Shown here one piece after another: positions 21,188 through 31,093 of a DNA stretch of 64,000 bases. The DNA is from Myotis daubentonii. Lineage: Eukaryota; Chordata; Mammalia; Chiroptera; Vespertilionidae. A program made the position numbers and the translations under genes. The stretch lies in the NCBI RefSeq assembly GCF_963259705.1, contig NC_081847.1, positions 72,499,754 to 72,563,753 on the forward strand, in the 5' to 3' direction. How positions within the stretch are numbered: the stretch's first letter is position 1; each line of letters opens with the position of its first letter. Below the pieces are notes generated by a model. It did not search any database, had not been told where the DNA came from, and worked only from the letters and a program-made list of their open reading frames with translations.

Positions 21188-21885
21188 TAGAGGCCTGGTG
21201 CACGGGTGGGGGCCGGCTGGTTTGCCCTGAAGAGTGTCCCTGATCAGGGTGGGGGTCCCGCTTGGGTGCTTGGCCAGCCTGGATGAGGGGCTGATGGCTG
21301 TTTTCAGGCTGGCCACACCCCCTTTAGGGGTGCCTGGCCAGTCTGGGTGAGGGTCTGAGGGCCGTTTTCAGGCTGGCCGGTGACTGAAGCTCCCAGCCTC
21401 TCCTTTTTTTCTTTTTTTTTATTCTGGGATTTATTTACCTTATATAATTGAAACTTTGTTGCCATCACTGGAGCTGAGAGCTGGCTCCTACTCGCTCCAG
21501 CTCTGAGGCCATGGCCTGCTGAAAGCAGGTATCTGGGGTTTGTTTAGCTTCTATAATTGAAACTTTGTTGCCATCACTGGAGCTGAGAGATGGCTCCTAC
21601 TCACTCCAACTCTGTGGCCACGGCCTGCTGAAAGCAGGTATCTGGGGTTTGTTTAGCTTCTATAATTGAAACGTTGTTGCTTTAGGAGCCCAGAGCCGGG
21701 CCGCAGCAGGGGGGGAACCTTGACTTCCTCCATCACTGGGGCAAGCAAGCCTCCTGCTCGCTTCAGCTGCGTGGCTGCCGGCCGCCATCTTTGTTGGCGG
21801 TTAATTTGCATATCGCCCTGATTAGCCAATGGGAAGCGTAGCGAAGATATGGTCAATTACCCTTTTTGTCTTTGATTAGATAGGA
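21188..21885 (-). mobile_element. Helibat-type Helitron, nearly complete (698 bp)
   Basis: The 5' end is TCCTATCTAATCAAAGAC (complement ending 21885, followed by T). The 3' end reads GGCCTCTA directly joined to the neighbouring element, so the final G of CTAG is changed or lost. Near the 5' end are 'attagccaatggg' and the 'gccgccatctttgttggcgg' region. Inside is a 109-bp tandem duplication (21443-21660). Non-autonomous. Confidence 0.88.
21443..21680. repeat. 109-bp tandem duplication inside a Helitron
   Basis: Units starting 'tataattgaaactttgttgc' at 21443 and 21552 are nearly identical, and a third, partial copy starts at 21661. Period 109 bp. Confidence 0.95.
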
Positions 21886-23230
21886 TGGTGAAGTATGAAT
21901 CAAGGTTCATTTTTTACATATGGATGTCTGTTTAGCACCACCTATTAAAAATACTGCCCTTTCTCTTGTATTATATTTCTTCTTCCATTTTTGCTAGAAT
22001 TCTCCAATGAAAACACTGGGTCTGAATTTTTCTTGGTGGAAAGCTCTTTAAATTACAAATGCAACTTATTTAATAGATATGAGGATAATTGGGTTATTAT
22101 CCTCTAATTCTTTTTGAGTGAGTTCGGTAGTTTGTGTCTTTCAATTCACTTTATGTTATAAATATATTGGCATTGAATTATTCATAATATCCCCCCTTAT
22201 CCTTTTAATATCTCAAAGATCTGTAGTGATGTTTCCTCTCTCATTATTGACATTAATGATTACTTTTTTTTCCTTTTCTCTCATGATTATGGTGGCTATG
22301 GTTTTGTTAATTTTGTGGTTTTTTAAATCAGTTTTTTTATTTCATCATCTTATTGGTCTTCTGATTGTACTGATTTCTGATTTTTACTTCCTCTATTCTG
22401 TTTTCTTTATATTTAATTTGCCCTCTTTTTTTAGTTTCTTAATGTGCAGCTTAAATTATTAACATGAGAACTTTTATATTCTAGTACAGGCATCTTAGTG
22501 CTGTAAATTTTTCAGTACTGTTTCAGCTGTCTGCCACTATTCCACTTAGTTGAACATACTATGTTCTTATCCTTAACTTAATTTCCCTCATGGTACATTA
22601 TTTGACCCATGGATTATTTAGAAGTATTTTGTGTCATTTACAAATATTAGGAGACTTTCAGATACTTAACAATTTTTAGTTTATATCTGCTATGATCAGA
22701 GCACACATTTTCTATGTTTACAGGTGTTTATATCTGCTGGGTTTTGTTTTATAGTCCACTATAAAGTCTGTTGTGGTGCATATGTCAGGTGCACATGAAA
22801 AGAATATATCTTTTGGTAGTAGGTGTTGAGTGCTACAGATGCTAATTACATCAAGTTCATTTATAATTTAACTTGGCTCCTGTTCTCTAGTCTTAATGAT
22901 ATTCTATCTACTCTTCTATCAAGTACTGGGAAAGGTGTATTGAAGTTTCCAGCTATCATTGTGGATTTGTGGATTTCTCTTTTCAGTTCCACAAACTTGG
23001 TTTATGTATATCTGTGTTGGGTATATTTTGTTATATTTATGTAGCTGTGTTATTAGGTGCCTTTTAATACAGTTTTATTTTCTATTTTTTATTTATTTTA
23101 TTAGTTGTTGGTTTATCTGTTCCATTATTGGTTTGCTTTCCAACAAATTAAATCTTAAACATATCTTTTGAATCTACTTTTTACTTTATTAGTTTCTTTT
23201 TATCTCAGATATTTATGTTGTGGATGTGTA
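21886..23230 (-). mobile_element. Ancient L1 ORF2, right part of the copy cut by Helitrons
   Basis: It continues the L1 from 20719: 'tcaaggttcattttttacat', 'gaattctccaatgaaaac', 'ggtagtttgtgtctttcaa', 'ttgacccatggattatttag', 'aggtgcacatgaaaagaata', 'gaagtttccagctatcattg'. This is the antisense of the ORF2 reverse-transcriptase region; no open frame remains. Confidence 0.85.
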
Positions 23231-23244
23231 TGTGTTTTTTATGT

Positions 23245-23460
23245 TTTTTAAAATATTTTTATTGATATCAGAGAGGAAGGGAAAGGGAGAAAGAGGCAGA
23301 AACATAAATAATGAGAGAGAATCATTGATTGGTTGCCTCCTGCAGGCCCCCACGCTGGGGATCGAGCCCAAAAACCTTTGCATGTGCCCTGATCAGGAAT
23401 TGAACCATGACCTCCTGTTTCATAGGTCGACACTCAATCACTGAGCCACCCAGGCTGGGC
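23245..23460 (-). mobile_element. Ves SINE
   Basis: Reverse Ves order: 'attgatatcagagaggaagg', 'tggttgcctcctgcaggccc', 'gatcaggaattgaaccatga', 'cataggtcgacactcaatca', 'ctgagccacccaggctgggc'. It lies in old L1 sequence. Confidence 0.92.
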
Positions 23461-24876
23461 AAATTAAATGCCTTCAGTAATTTATTTTCACTATTTTTGT
23501 ATGTAATGAAACAATGAAATATGCAGTTTGGGCAGCATTCCCTAAATTTTTGCATGAAGCATAATAGTTATTGCTCTTTTCTAAAATTTCTGGAGCAAAC
23601 TGTGCTTTTGATTTTTTATTTGAATTAAATTTTGATTACATTTTTTAAAAACTTCCAAATGGTTTTGAATTTTGTTTCTTCATTCCTACTTTTGTAATGC
23701 CTTCCTAAATTTATAGAATTACCAGAAACTGTACAGTCTGTGCTGTTTTTAGTATTAAACAAGTGTGTGTGTGTTTTTTTTAAATCCAAGTAGGTGGTGT
23801 GAAAGCAACCATAGAAAATCAGTAACAAATATGTGTGGCCATATTCCAATAACACTTAACTTACAAAAACAGAGGGAAGGCTGGGCTTGATCCATGCGCT
23901 GTGCCAAACCCTGTCCTGGTGGGATTATTAAAACACTAACTTGCATTATCTTAGTTTTATTATATTTCCTTTAACAGTTTCTTCTGAAACTAAATCAGAA
24001 AACAATAGTCACAAATTATTTGAGGCTGCTGCTTCTTTCAAATATTTTGCCTTCTAATAACCTATTGGTACTTTTATAACCCAAGAAATCATTAATTCAC
24101 CAATTTGCACAAATACTACATTCAATTTAACATTGTTCCTGATTTGATTTCTATTTTTTTGTAATACCTTAACTCCTATTTTGTTTGTCTTATAAAAAAA
24201 AACAACAACATACAAAAACAGTTCTTAAATTCATTGACTTTTTTCTATTGTTTTACTATTTTCTATTTCTTGGTTTCTTAGACATATAGTCTTCCATATA
24301 AATGTTAAAATAATTTGGTAGTGAATTTTATGAAAGTCATAAGGATTCTGAATGATATATTCCATATACTTATTGTCTTTGAAAGGACTGACATATTTAG
24401 TATATTCCGTTTTCTCATTAATACATATGGCATTTCTGCTTGTTCAGGACATGTTTTTATGTCTTCAATGCATTATATTGTTTAATTGATTTTTAAAAAA
24501 TAAGTCCAGAACCATTCCTGTCAACTATTTTCTTGTCTTATTATTTTTAATTTCTATTAAGATGGTTATTTTTTGTTTCTGATTATTGCCATTGATTTTT
24601 ATATACTTAGATCAGTTCTAGCCAAATCAATAACTCCTATATAAATCCCCAAAATTTCTAATATAGTCTTTCAAGTTTTGAGTTTACTATCACATCATCT
24701 GTGGATAGATTCAATTCAGTTCTTTCTTTTTCAGTATTTTCCCCGAGTATTTCATGACTGAGTACATTAGCTTAAACCACCAAAGGAGCTTTCAGTCAAA
24801 ATGGAGGTGAGCATGCCGGTCATCTTCTTGATTTAAAGGAAACGGCTTCAGTATTTTACCCTTTAATGTGAGGTTT
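23461..24876 (-). mobile_element. Diverged ancient L1 sequence with an old hAT fragment
   Basis: AT-rich antisense L1-like sequence (for example 'tcatctgtggatagattcaa' near 24700) with many indels. Within it, 23790-23915 ('gtgtggccatattccaataa', 'acttacaaaaacagagggaa') resembles an old hAT-type DNA transposon read in reverse. Boundaries are approximate. Confidence 0.5.
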
Positions 24877-25020
24877 ACTTTTTAATTTAATTTTTAATTT
24901 TATTATTGGTAGTATTACAGATGTCCCCCCCCCCCCACTTTATCCCTCTCATCCCAGCACTGCCCCACCCCAGGCCTTCACCACACTATTGTCTGTGTAC
25001 ATTAGTCATATATATATATA
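24877..25020 (-). mobile_element. L1 3' UTR, distal part (cut by Helitron array)
   Basis: Antisense bat-L1 3' terminus: 'ttattggtagtattacagat', a C run (24926-24938), 'ggccttcaccacactattgt'. The sequence stops at the Helitron junction at 25020 and the same 3' UTR continues after 26908. Confidence 0.8.
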
Positions 25021-25432
25021 CTAGAGGCCTGATGGTCCCTCAGCCTGGCCTGTGCCCTCTCACAATCCGGGACCCTGAAACTGGCAATCCAACATCCCCT
25101 GAGGGATGTAGTAGTACGCAAAGCAGCAGGCAGCTGGGGAGGAACCTGAGCCCAGGCCAGGCACCACACTGCTCCTGCTCATCCTGGCCAAACTGCTCCT
25201 GCTGCCTCTCGGTAGCACACTGCCGTGGAGGCGGGAGAGGCTCACGCTGCCACAGCTGTGCTCGCCAGCCATTAGCCCAGTGTCTGGCGCCCGTTAGTCA
25301 ACTGAGCGGTACTCGTGCTGTGGGAACTCACTGACCACTAGGAGGCAGCTCCTGCATTGAGCATCTGCACCCTGGTGGTCAGTGTGCATCATAGCGACTG
25401 GTCGTTTGGTCACTTAAGCTTTTATATATATA
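25021..25432 (-). mobile_element. Helibat-type Helitron, first of a three-element array
   Basis: The plus strand starts CTAGAGGCC after A (25020). In element sense the 5' end is an AT-rich TATAAAAGCTTAAGTGACC region (complement ending about 25432) that has lost the usual TCC. Decayed CTCF-core-like motifs lie near 25334 and 25370, each with about one mismatch. It has also lost the 3' hairpin. It looks the oldest of the three. Confidence 0.88.
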
Positions 25433-26532
25433 CTAGGGGCCCGGTGCACGAAATTCGTGCACTGGGTGTGTGTGTGGGGGGGGGGGAGTGTCCCTCAGCC
25501 CAGCCTGCCCCCTCTCACATACTGGGAGCCCTCAGGCGTTGACCCCCATCACCCTCCAATCGCAGGATCGGCCCCTTGCCCAGGTCTGACGCCTCTGACA
25601 GAGGCGTCAGGCCTGCGCAGGGGACCCTCATTTCCCCCCATCACTGGTTCTGCCCCCAGCCCAGGCCTGATGCCTCGGCCAGAGGCGTAGACCCCCATCA
25701 CCCTCCAATTGCCTGATCGGCCCCTTGCCCAGGCCTGACGCCTCCGCCAGAGGTGTCAGGCTTGGACAGGGGACCCCCATCTCCCCCTTATCACTGGCTC
25801 TGGCCCCCGCCCAGGCCTGAGGCCTCTGGCCCAGGAATCATGCCTGGGCAGGGGACCCCCATCTCCCTCTGATCGCTTGCTCCACCCCCCGCCCAAGCCT
25901 GACGCCTCTGACTCAGGCTTCAGGCCTGGGCAAGGGGACCATCATATCCCTCCAATCCCCGGCTCCACCCCCCACCCACGCCTGATGCCTCGGCCAGAGG
26001 AGTTGACCCTCATCACCCTCCGATCACCAATCACCGGATCGGCCCCTTGACCAGGCCTGAGGCCTCCGGCAGAGGTGTCAGGCCTGGGCAGGGGACCCCC
26101 AGCTCCCCGTGGTTGCAGGCTCCGCCCCTGCCCAGGCCTAACACCTCTGGCCTAGGTGTCCGGCCCGGGCAGCAGGGACCCGCAGCTGCAGTGGCCCCGC
26201 GATCGTGGGCTCCGCTTTAGGCCCAGGCAAGGGACCCCTAGCTCCCGGGACTGCCAGCTTCGACCATGCCCAGCTCCCATCGCTGGCTCCACCCCTACTT
26301 CCTGCTATCACTGGCCAGGGCAGCAAAGTCGCCTGATTCTCCTTGGCAGGGGGCTTCTTCCTGCTTTCCCTTTCGCCTCCCTGCATTGTGCCTACATATG
26401 CAAATTAACCGCCATCTTGTTGGCAGTTAACTGCTGATCTTAGTTGGCAGTTAATTTGCATACAGCCCTGATTAGCCAATGAAAAGGGTATCGTCGTACG
26501 CCAATTACCATTTTTTCTTTTATTAGATAGGA
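25433..26532 (-). mobile_element. Helibat-type Helitron, 1.1 kb, second of the array
   Basis: The 3' end shows a perfect palindrome GTGCACGAAATTCGTGCAC followed in element sense by CGGGCCCCTAG (plus start 25433). The 5' end is TCCTATCTAATAAAAG (complement ending 26532). The interior is a GC-rich series of imperfect 50-150 bp repeats with many short hairpins. Near its 5' end are 'gattagccaatgaaaag' and 'aattaaccgccatcttgttg', shared with the element at 21188-21885. No coding. Confidence 0.92.
25520..26190. repeat. Degenerate GC-rich repeats with serial hairpins
   Basis: Phrases such as 'gcccaggcctgacgcct' and 'caggggacccccatctcccc' recur at least six times at uneven spacing. Several copies contain a short inverted repeat, perfect at 25586-25610 (arms ctgacgcctctg and cagaggcgtcag around one A). 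Confidence 0.85.
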
Positions 26533-26908
26533 CTAGAGGGCTGGTGCATGAAATTCATACACGGGCGGGGGGCCCTCAGCCCAGTCTGCACCCTCTCCAA
26601 TCCGGGACCCGTTGGGGGATGTCCAACTTCTGGTTTAGATCCGATCTTGGGGATTGGGCCTAAACCAGCAGTCGGACATTCCTCTCACAATCCAGGACCG
26701 CTGGCTCCTAACTGCTCACCTGCCTGCCTGCCTGATTGCCCCCAACTGCCCCCCATGCCGGCCTGGTCACCCCATGCAGCCTGCTGTTCAGTCGTTTGGT
26801 TGTCCCTCACTAACCCCCCTGCCGGTCTTGTCGCCCCACTCAGCCTATTCGGTCGTCCATTCAGTTTTTTCGGATGTGACGGCCCCTGGCTCTTTATATG
26901 TAGAGAGA
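26533..26908 (-). mobile_element. Helibat-type Helitron, third of the array
   Basis: CTAGAGGGC starts at 26533, directly after the 5' end of the preceding element. The interior has the Helibat phrases 'ggtttagatccgatcttggg', 'cctaaaccagcagtcggaca', 'cagtcgtttggttgtccctc'. The 5' end (complement near 26890-26908, 'ggctctttatatgtagag') is followed by T (26909), but the exact base is less certain. Its hairpin is imperfect (catgaaattcatac). Confidence 0.88.
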
Positions 26909-27530
26909 TAGATTTTTCTTCGGTTAATCTCTTCCTGTCTTCCACGCCCTCCTCCCCTCTGAGATTTGCCAAGTCTGTTCCATGCCTCCATGCTTCATCA
27001 GTTTATTATGTTCATTAGATTCCACTTATAAGTGAAATCATGTGATATTTGTCTTTCTCTGACTGGCTTATTTCACTCAGCATAATACTCTCCAGGCCCA
27101 TCTATGCAGTCACAAAGAGTAAGAGATCCTTCTTTTTACAGCTGCATAATATTCCACTGTGTAAATGTACCACAGCTTTCTTATCCATTCATCTATCAAT
27201 AGGTACCTGGGCTGTTTCCAGACCTTAGCTATTGTAAATATGCTGCTATAAATGTACAGATGCATATATTCTTTCTGATTGGTGTTTTGGGCTTCTTAGG
27301 ATATAGTCTTAGAAGTGGGATTGCTGGGTCAAACGGTAGTTCCATTTTTTTATTTTTGGAGGAAACTCAATACTGTTCTCCATAGTGGTTACAACAGTCT
27401 GCGTTCCCACTAGCAGAGAACTAGTGTTCCCTTTTCTCCACATCCTCACCAACACTCAGTGTTTGTTGATTTATGGATGGTAGCCATTCTGGCAGGTGTG
27501 AGGTGATATCTCATTTTAGTTGGTTTACTA
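26909..27530 (-). mobile_element. L1 3' UTR and ORF2 end, proximal part (after the Helitron array)
   Basis: It resumes the 3' UTR ('cttcggttaatctcttcc') and runs into antisense ORF2: 'tatttcactcagcataatac', 'ataatattccactgtgtaaa', 'ggattgctgggtcaaac', 'cattctggcaggtgtgaggt'. With 24877-25020 it forms one L1 interrupted by about 1.9 kb of Helitrons. Confidence 0.88.
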
Positions 27531-27712
27531 AGGTTTTTTAAAGAACCCTTATTATATTTAAGTAGTTCCTATCAGTTCCTGTTTTAGCTAAAGTTTCCAT
27601 TACAATGTCTACTGGATTTTATCAAATGTATCTTGGCATATACATATATCAGTGAAGATTCCCTCTGTCACAAGTGCCAGGAAATCTTAACTCAAATTTG
27701 ATTAAACAAAAC
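27531..27712 (-). mobile_element. Ancient L1 ORF2 fragment
   Basis: Antisense L1 phrases 'ctggattttatcaaatgtat' and 'ggttttttaaagaacc'. It probably continues at 29480 ('cttagtcatggtgtatcc') after later insertions. Confidence 0.6.
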
Positions 27713-28580
27713 TCAAATGGGAGTTCCATTTTTAGTTTTTTTGAGGAAACTCCATACTGTCTTCCATATTGGCTGCACCAGTCTGCATTCCTACCAGCAG
27801 TGCACAAGTGTTCCTTTTTTCTCCACATCCTCTTCAGCACTTGTTGTTTGTTGATTTGTTGATGATAGCCAGTCTGACAGGTGTGAGATGGTACCTCATT
27901 GTTGTTTTGATTTGCATCTCTCAAATGATTAGTGACTTTGAGCATGTTTTCATATGTCTCTTGGCTTTCTGAATGTCCTCTTTTGAGAGGTATCTATTCT
28001 AGGAATATATCCCAAGAAACCAGAAACACCAATCAGAAAGGATATGTGCACCCATATGTTCATAGCAGCACAATTCACCATAGCTAAGATCTGGAAACAG
28101 CCTAAGTGCCCATCAGTAGATGAATGGATTAGAAAACTGTGCTACATCTACACGATGGAATACTATGCTGCTGTAAAAAAGAAGGAACTCTTACCATTTG
28201 CAACGGCATGGATGGAACTTGAGAGCATTATGCTAAGTGAAATAAGCCAGTCAATGAAGGAAAAATACCACATGATCTCACTCATTCATGGATAATAAAG
28301 ACCATTATAAACTTATGAACAATAGTAGATAAAGAGGCAGAGCTGCCTCAAACAGATTGTCAAACTGCAGCGGGAAGGCCGGGGAGGGTTGGGGGGCAGG
28401 AGGGAGGGGGGTAAGAGATCAACCGAAGGACTCGTATGCATGCATATAAGCATAACCAATGGACATAAGACACTGGGGGGTAGGGGAGGCCAGGGGATTG
28501 TCAAGGGCGGGGGGGAAAAAAGGACACATATGTAATACCCTTTGTAATACTTTAAGTAATAAAACAATTTAAAAAAATGT
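27713..28580 (+). mobile_element. Twin-primed (5'-inverted) bat L1
   Basis: 27713 to about 27995 is antisense ORF2 (minus-strand reading has motifs [11 protein letters not shown] and [11 protein letters not shown]). From about 27996 the sequence switches to sense ORF2: [29 protein letters not shown], ending at a stop near 28295, then the 3' UTR to an A-rich tail near 28580. The two segments are adjacent in L1 with only about 20 bases missing at the switch. This is the known signature of twin priming during target-primed reverse transcription. Confidence 0.93.
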
Positions 28581-28606
28581 TTTAACTGAAATAAAAAAAA
28601 TCAAAT

Positions 28607-28724
28607 GCATTGGCTTCTTTTTAAAAAAAATTATCTTTCTTGTTGAAAGTTTTACAGATGTCCCTCTTTTTGCCCCATTGATGCACTCTGCTTCACTCCT
28701 CCCCCCTGCCCTGGGCATTGGCTT
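28607..28724 (-). mobile_element. Very short L1 3' end with 10-bp target duplication
   Basis: A 98-bp antisense L1 3' UTR (28617-28714, 'ttgttgaaagttttacagat') lies between direct copies of 'gcattggctt' at 28607-28616 and 28715-28724. Confidence 0.85.
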
Positions 28725-28909
28725 TTATAGTTGAAAAGGTTCAGGATAAAGCTGGCTTGAGTCCAGCTTGATATAAGGGCTCAAAAGGTGCCATTAAGAT
28801 CTGGTATCTCTTATGGACTCTCCCCTGTGGCCACTTGATACACTGTAACAACTCTGAAACTCATACACTTAGCTTCAAGCCCAGTGATGGCAGAAGTGGA
28901 GGTATTCTT

Positions 28910-29169
28910 AGGATTCCAGAGAATATCTTTTTTTAAAAAATATATTTTATTGATTTTTTACAGAGAGGAAGGGAGAGAGATAGAGAGTTAGAAACATCAA
29001 TGAGAGAGAAACATCGATCAGCTGCCTCCTGCACATCTCCTACTGGGGATGTGCCCGCAACCCAGGTACATGCCCTTGACCGGAATCGAACCTGGGACCT
29101 CTCAGTCCACAGACCGATGCTCTATCCACCGAGCCAAACCGGTTTTGGCAGGATTCCAGAGAATATCTT
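28910..29169 (-). mobile_element. Young Ves-type SINE with perfect 20-bp target duplication
   Basis: 'aggattccagagaatatctt' occurs identically at 28910-28929 and 29150-29169. The body between is reverse SINE: A-rich tail complement, 'cagctgcctcctgcacatct', B-box complement 'ggaatcgaacctgggacc', and A-box side 'gctctatccaccgagcc'. The head differs from the other Ves copies (sense 'ctcggtggatagagcatcgg'), so it is a distinct tRNA-derived subfamily. Confidence 0.97.
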
Positions 29170-29479
29170 GTTCCCTCTCACTGGCTTTGGGAGGGCCACA
29201 GGCTTGCCCCTGAATCAAAGCATCATAATCAGGGTAATGCAATGTCTGAATGGCTGATGTACAGCACACGCTCCACCCGCCTCCCCTGGGTAGAGTCCCA
29301 TCCAGGCCTCATTCTCTGAGTGGAGAGAAGCAGGTGCATCCCCAGAGGAAAGTTTTGGTTTCAGTTACCAGAATAAGAGAAAACAAATACTGAGCAACAC
29401 AATAACAGATGTCACTTTAGCATCGATTGCTTCAACCATATGGCTTTTCCCACTAATTTCTGGTTAGAATACATGGTTT
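29170..29479. other. Unassigned sequence
   Basis: No recognised repeat or gene. Confidence 0.4.
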
Positions 29480-29993
29480 TGATATATTAGCTGATAATGA
29501 ACCACCGTTGGATTAATTCTTGCTTAGTCATGGTGTATCCTTTTGATGCACTGATTAATCCCATTTGTTTAAAATTTTCCATCTGTACACATAAACAAAA
29601 TGGATCACTGGTGGGGTTTTTTGCATTGTTTGTATCATGTTTTAGCATCAAGATTATGTTTTGTACAAAATATGAGTAGGAACGTTTTCTTTATTTTTAT
29701 ATGGACTGAAATAATTTACCTATCACGGATTATCTTTATAAAAAGGCTAGATAAAAAAAAAATCAGCTGGAAAAGGGATCTAGACCTGATATGATTTTTA
29801 TCACAGATGTTTAAGAAACTTTCTTAGACTCTTCCATGATTATCTGCTCCTTGACTGAATTTATTTTTTTCTAAAAATAGCATTACTCTCTAGATTTTAA
29901 AATGCACTGCTATAGAGTGATGTGTACTCTCTTTAAAATTGCAAATGCATTTAATATCTTCAATTTATGATGACCTCACCTCCCTTTTCCCAA
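29480..29993 (-). mobile_element. Ancient L1 ORF2 fragment
   Basis: Antisense ORF2 phrases: 'cttagtcatggtgtatcctt', 'gcatcaagattatgttttgt', 'acaaaatatgagtagg'. Interrupted at 29993 by a Helitron; it resumes at 30474. Confidence 0.7.
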
Positions 29994-30473
29994 TCCTATC
30001 TAATAAAGAGGTGATATGCTAATTGACCCTCACATCATCGCAAAGATGGCAGCACCCACAGCCAATAAGGAGGGAATATGCTAATTGACTGCCCCACCTT
30101 CAAAGATGGCAGCGCCCACAGCCACAAGATGGTGGCAACCAGTCCTCTCAGCCCCACTGGGGTGGCAGGCACACGGCAAGGCCAGGCCCACACCTGGGTG
30201 GGCCTGGCCTTGCCGCGCACCTGCCTCTGGAGTCCCCCATCCCCTCAGGCCCCCAGCCACCCAGGGCCGCCCGAGGCTCAGGTAACCAGGGGCGGTTAAG
30301 GCTTGCGCTGCCGGCAGTGGCAGCAGCAGAGGTGTGATGGGGCGTCGCCTTCCCCTGATCACCGGGTTGCCTCCCGCCTCTGAGGGCTCCGGGACTGTGA
30401 GAGGGGGCAGGCCGGGCTGAGGAATGCCCCCCCACCCCTCCAGTGCATGAATTTTCATGCACCGGGCCTCTAC
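29994..30473 (+). mobile_element. Helibat-type Helitron, complete (480 bp)
   Basis: Starts TCCTATCTAATAAAGAGG at 29994 after A (29993). The 3' hairpin 'gtgcatgaattttcatgcac' (30443-30462) precedes CGGGCCTCTAC, so the terminal CTAG has become CTAC, followed by T (30474). The 5' quarter carries a 61-bp tandem duplication. A GC-rich perfect inverted repeat lies at 30175-30214. No coding. Confidence 0.92.
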
Positions 30474-30908
30474 TGCTTTATATTATACTTTCTTTATTTG
30501 CTTCACCAACTGTGCAGATGCTTTCAAAGGGGCCGCTTTAGGGTTTTATTTATATTTTTCCTTTTAATGTTATTTCCAACCCTCATTTTCTACTAATTTC
30601 ATTTAGTTTATTTTGTTACTTTTTTCTAGTTGGTAAAATGGAACATCATGGATGACTGTACACTAAGCATAGCTATAGCCGCTGCCACATGTTTTAACAT
30701 GAAATCACTTATTTTTTTATTCATTATTTTCTAGATAGTTTATAATATCTATATGGATGTTTGATCTAAGGTCTGGGTATTTAAGGTCAAGTTTTTTAAC
30801 TTCTAAGGAATTAAGATTTTTATTTTAATTGGATGAGATTATTATTAGAAATGTAAAAACAATTGCTCCTATAATACAAGTAATTATTATTCTCTTGTTG
30901 GCCATATG

Positions 30909-30955
<47 letters not shown>

Positions 30956-31061
30956 TTATCAAGGAAATAAGGAAAGAAAGTACATTCAAGGGACTTCAAG
31001 CACTTTAAGTGTATAAGTATGCCACTAAATACATGATATGTTTGCACATGTATGCATACAT

Positions 31062-31093
<32 letters not shown>

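Noticed and set aside
26138..27018. Open frames of up to 156 codons
   Set aside because: They lie in Helitron interiors and L1 3' UTR; GC-rich sequence lacks stops by chance.
28044..28295. Small protein gene with MEYYAAVKK motif
   Set aside because: It is the C-terminal piece of L1 ORF2 in a 5'-inverted, truncated element and cannot be an intact gene.
29000..29135. Stand-alone tRNA gene suggested by B-box-like sequence
   Set aside because: The box lies in the head of a SINE bounded by a 20-bp target duplication and followed by a SINE tail.
30081..30462. Four overlapping Pro/Gly/Ala-rich frames
   Set aside because: GC-rich Helitron interior, open on both strands, with no domain.
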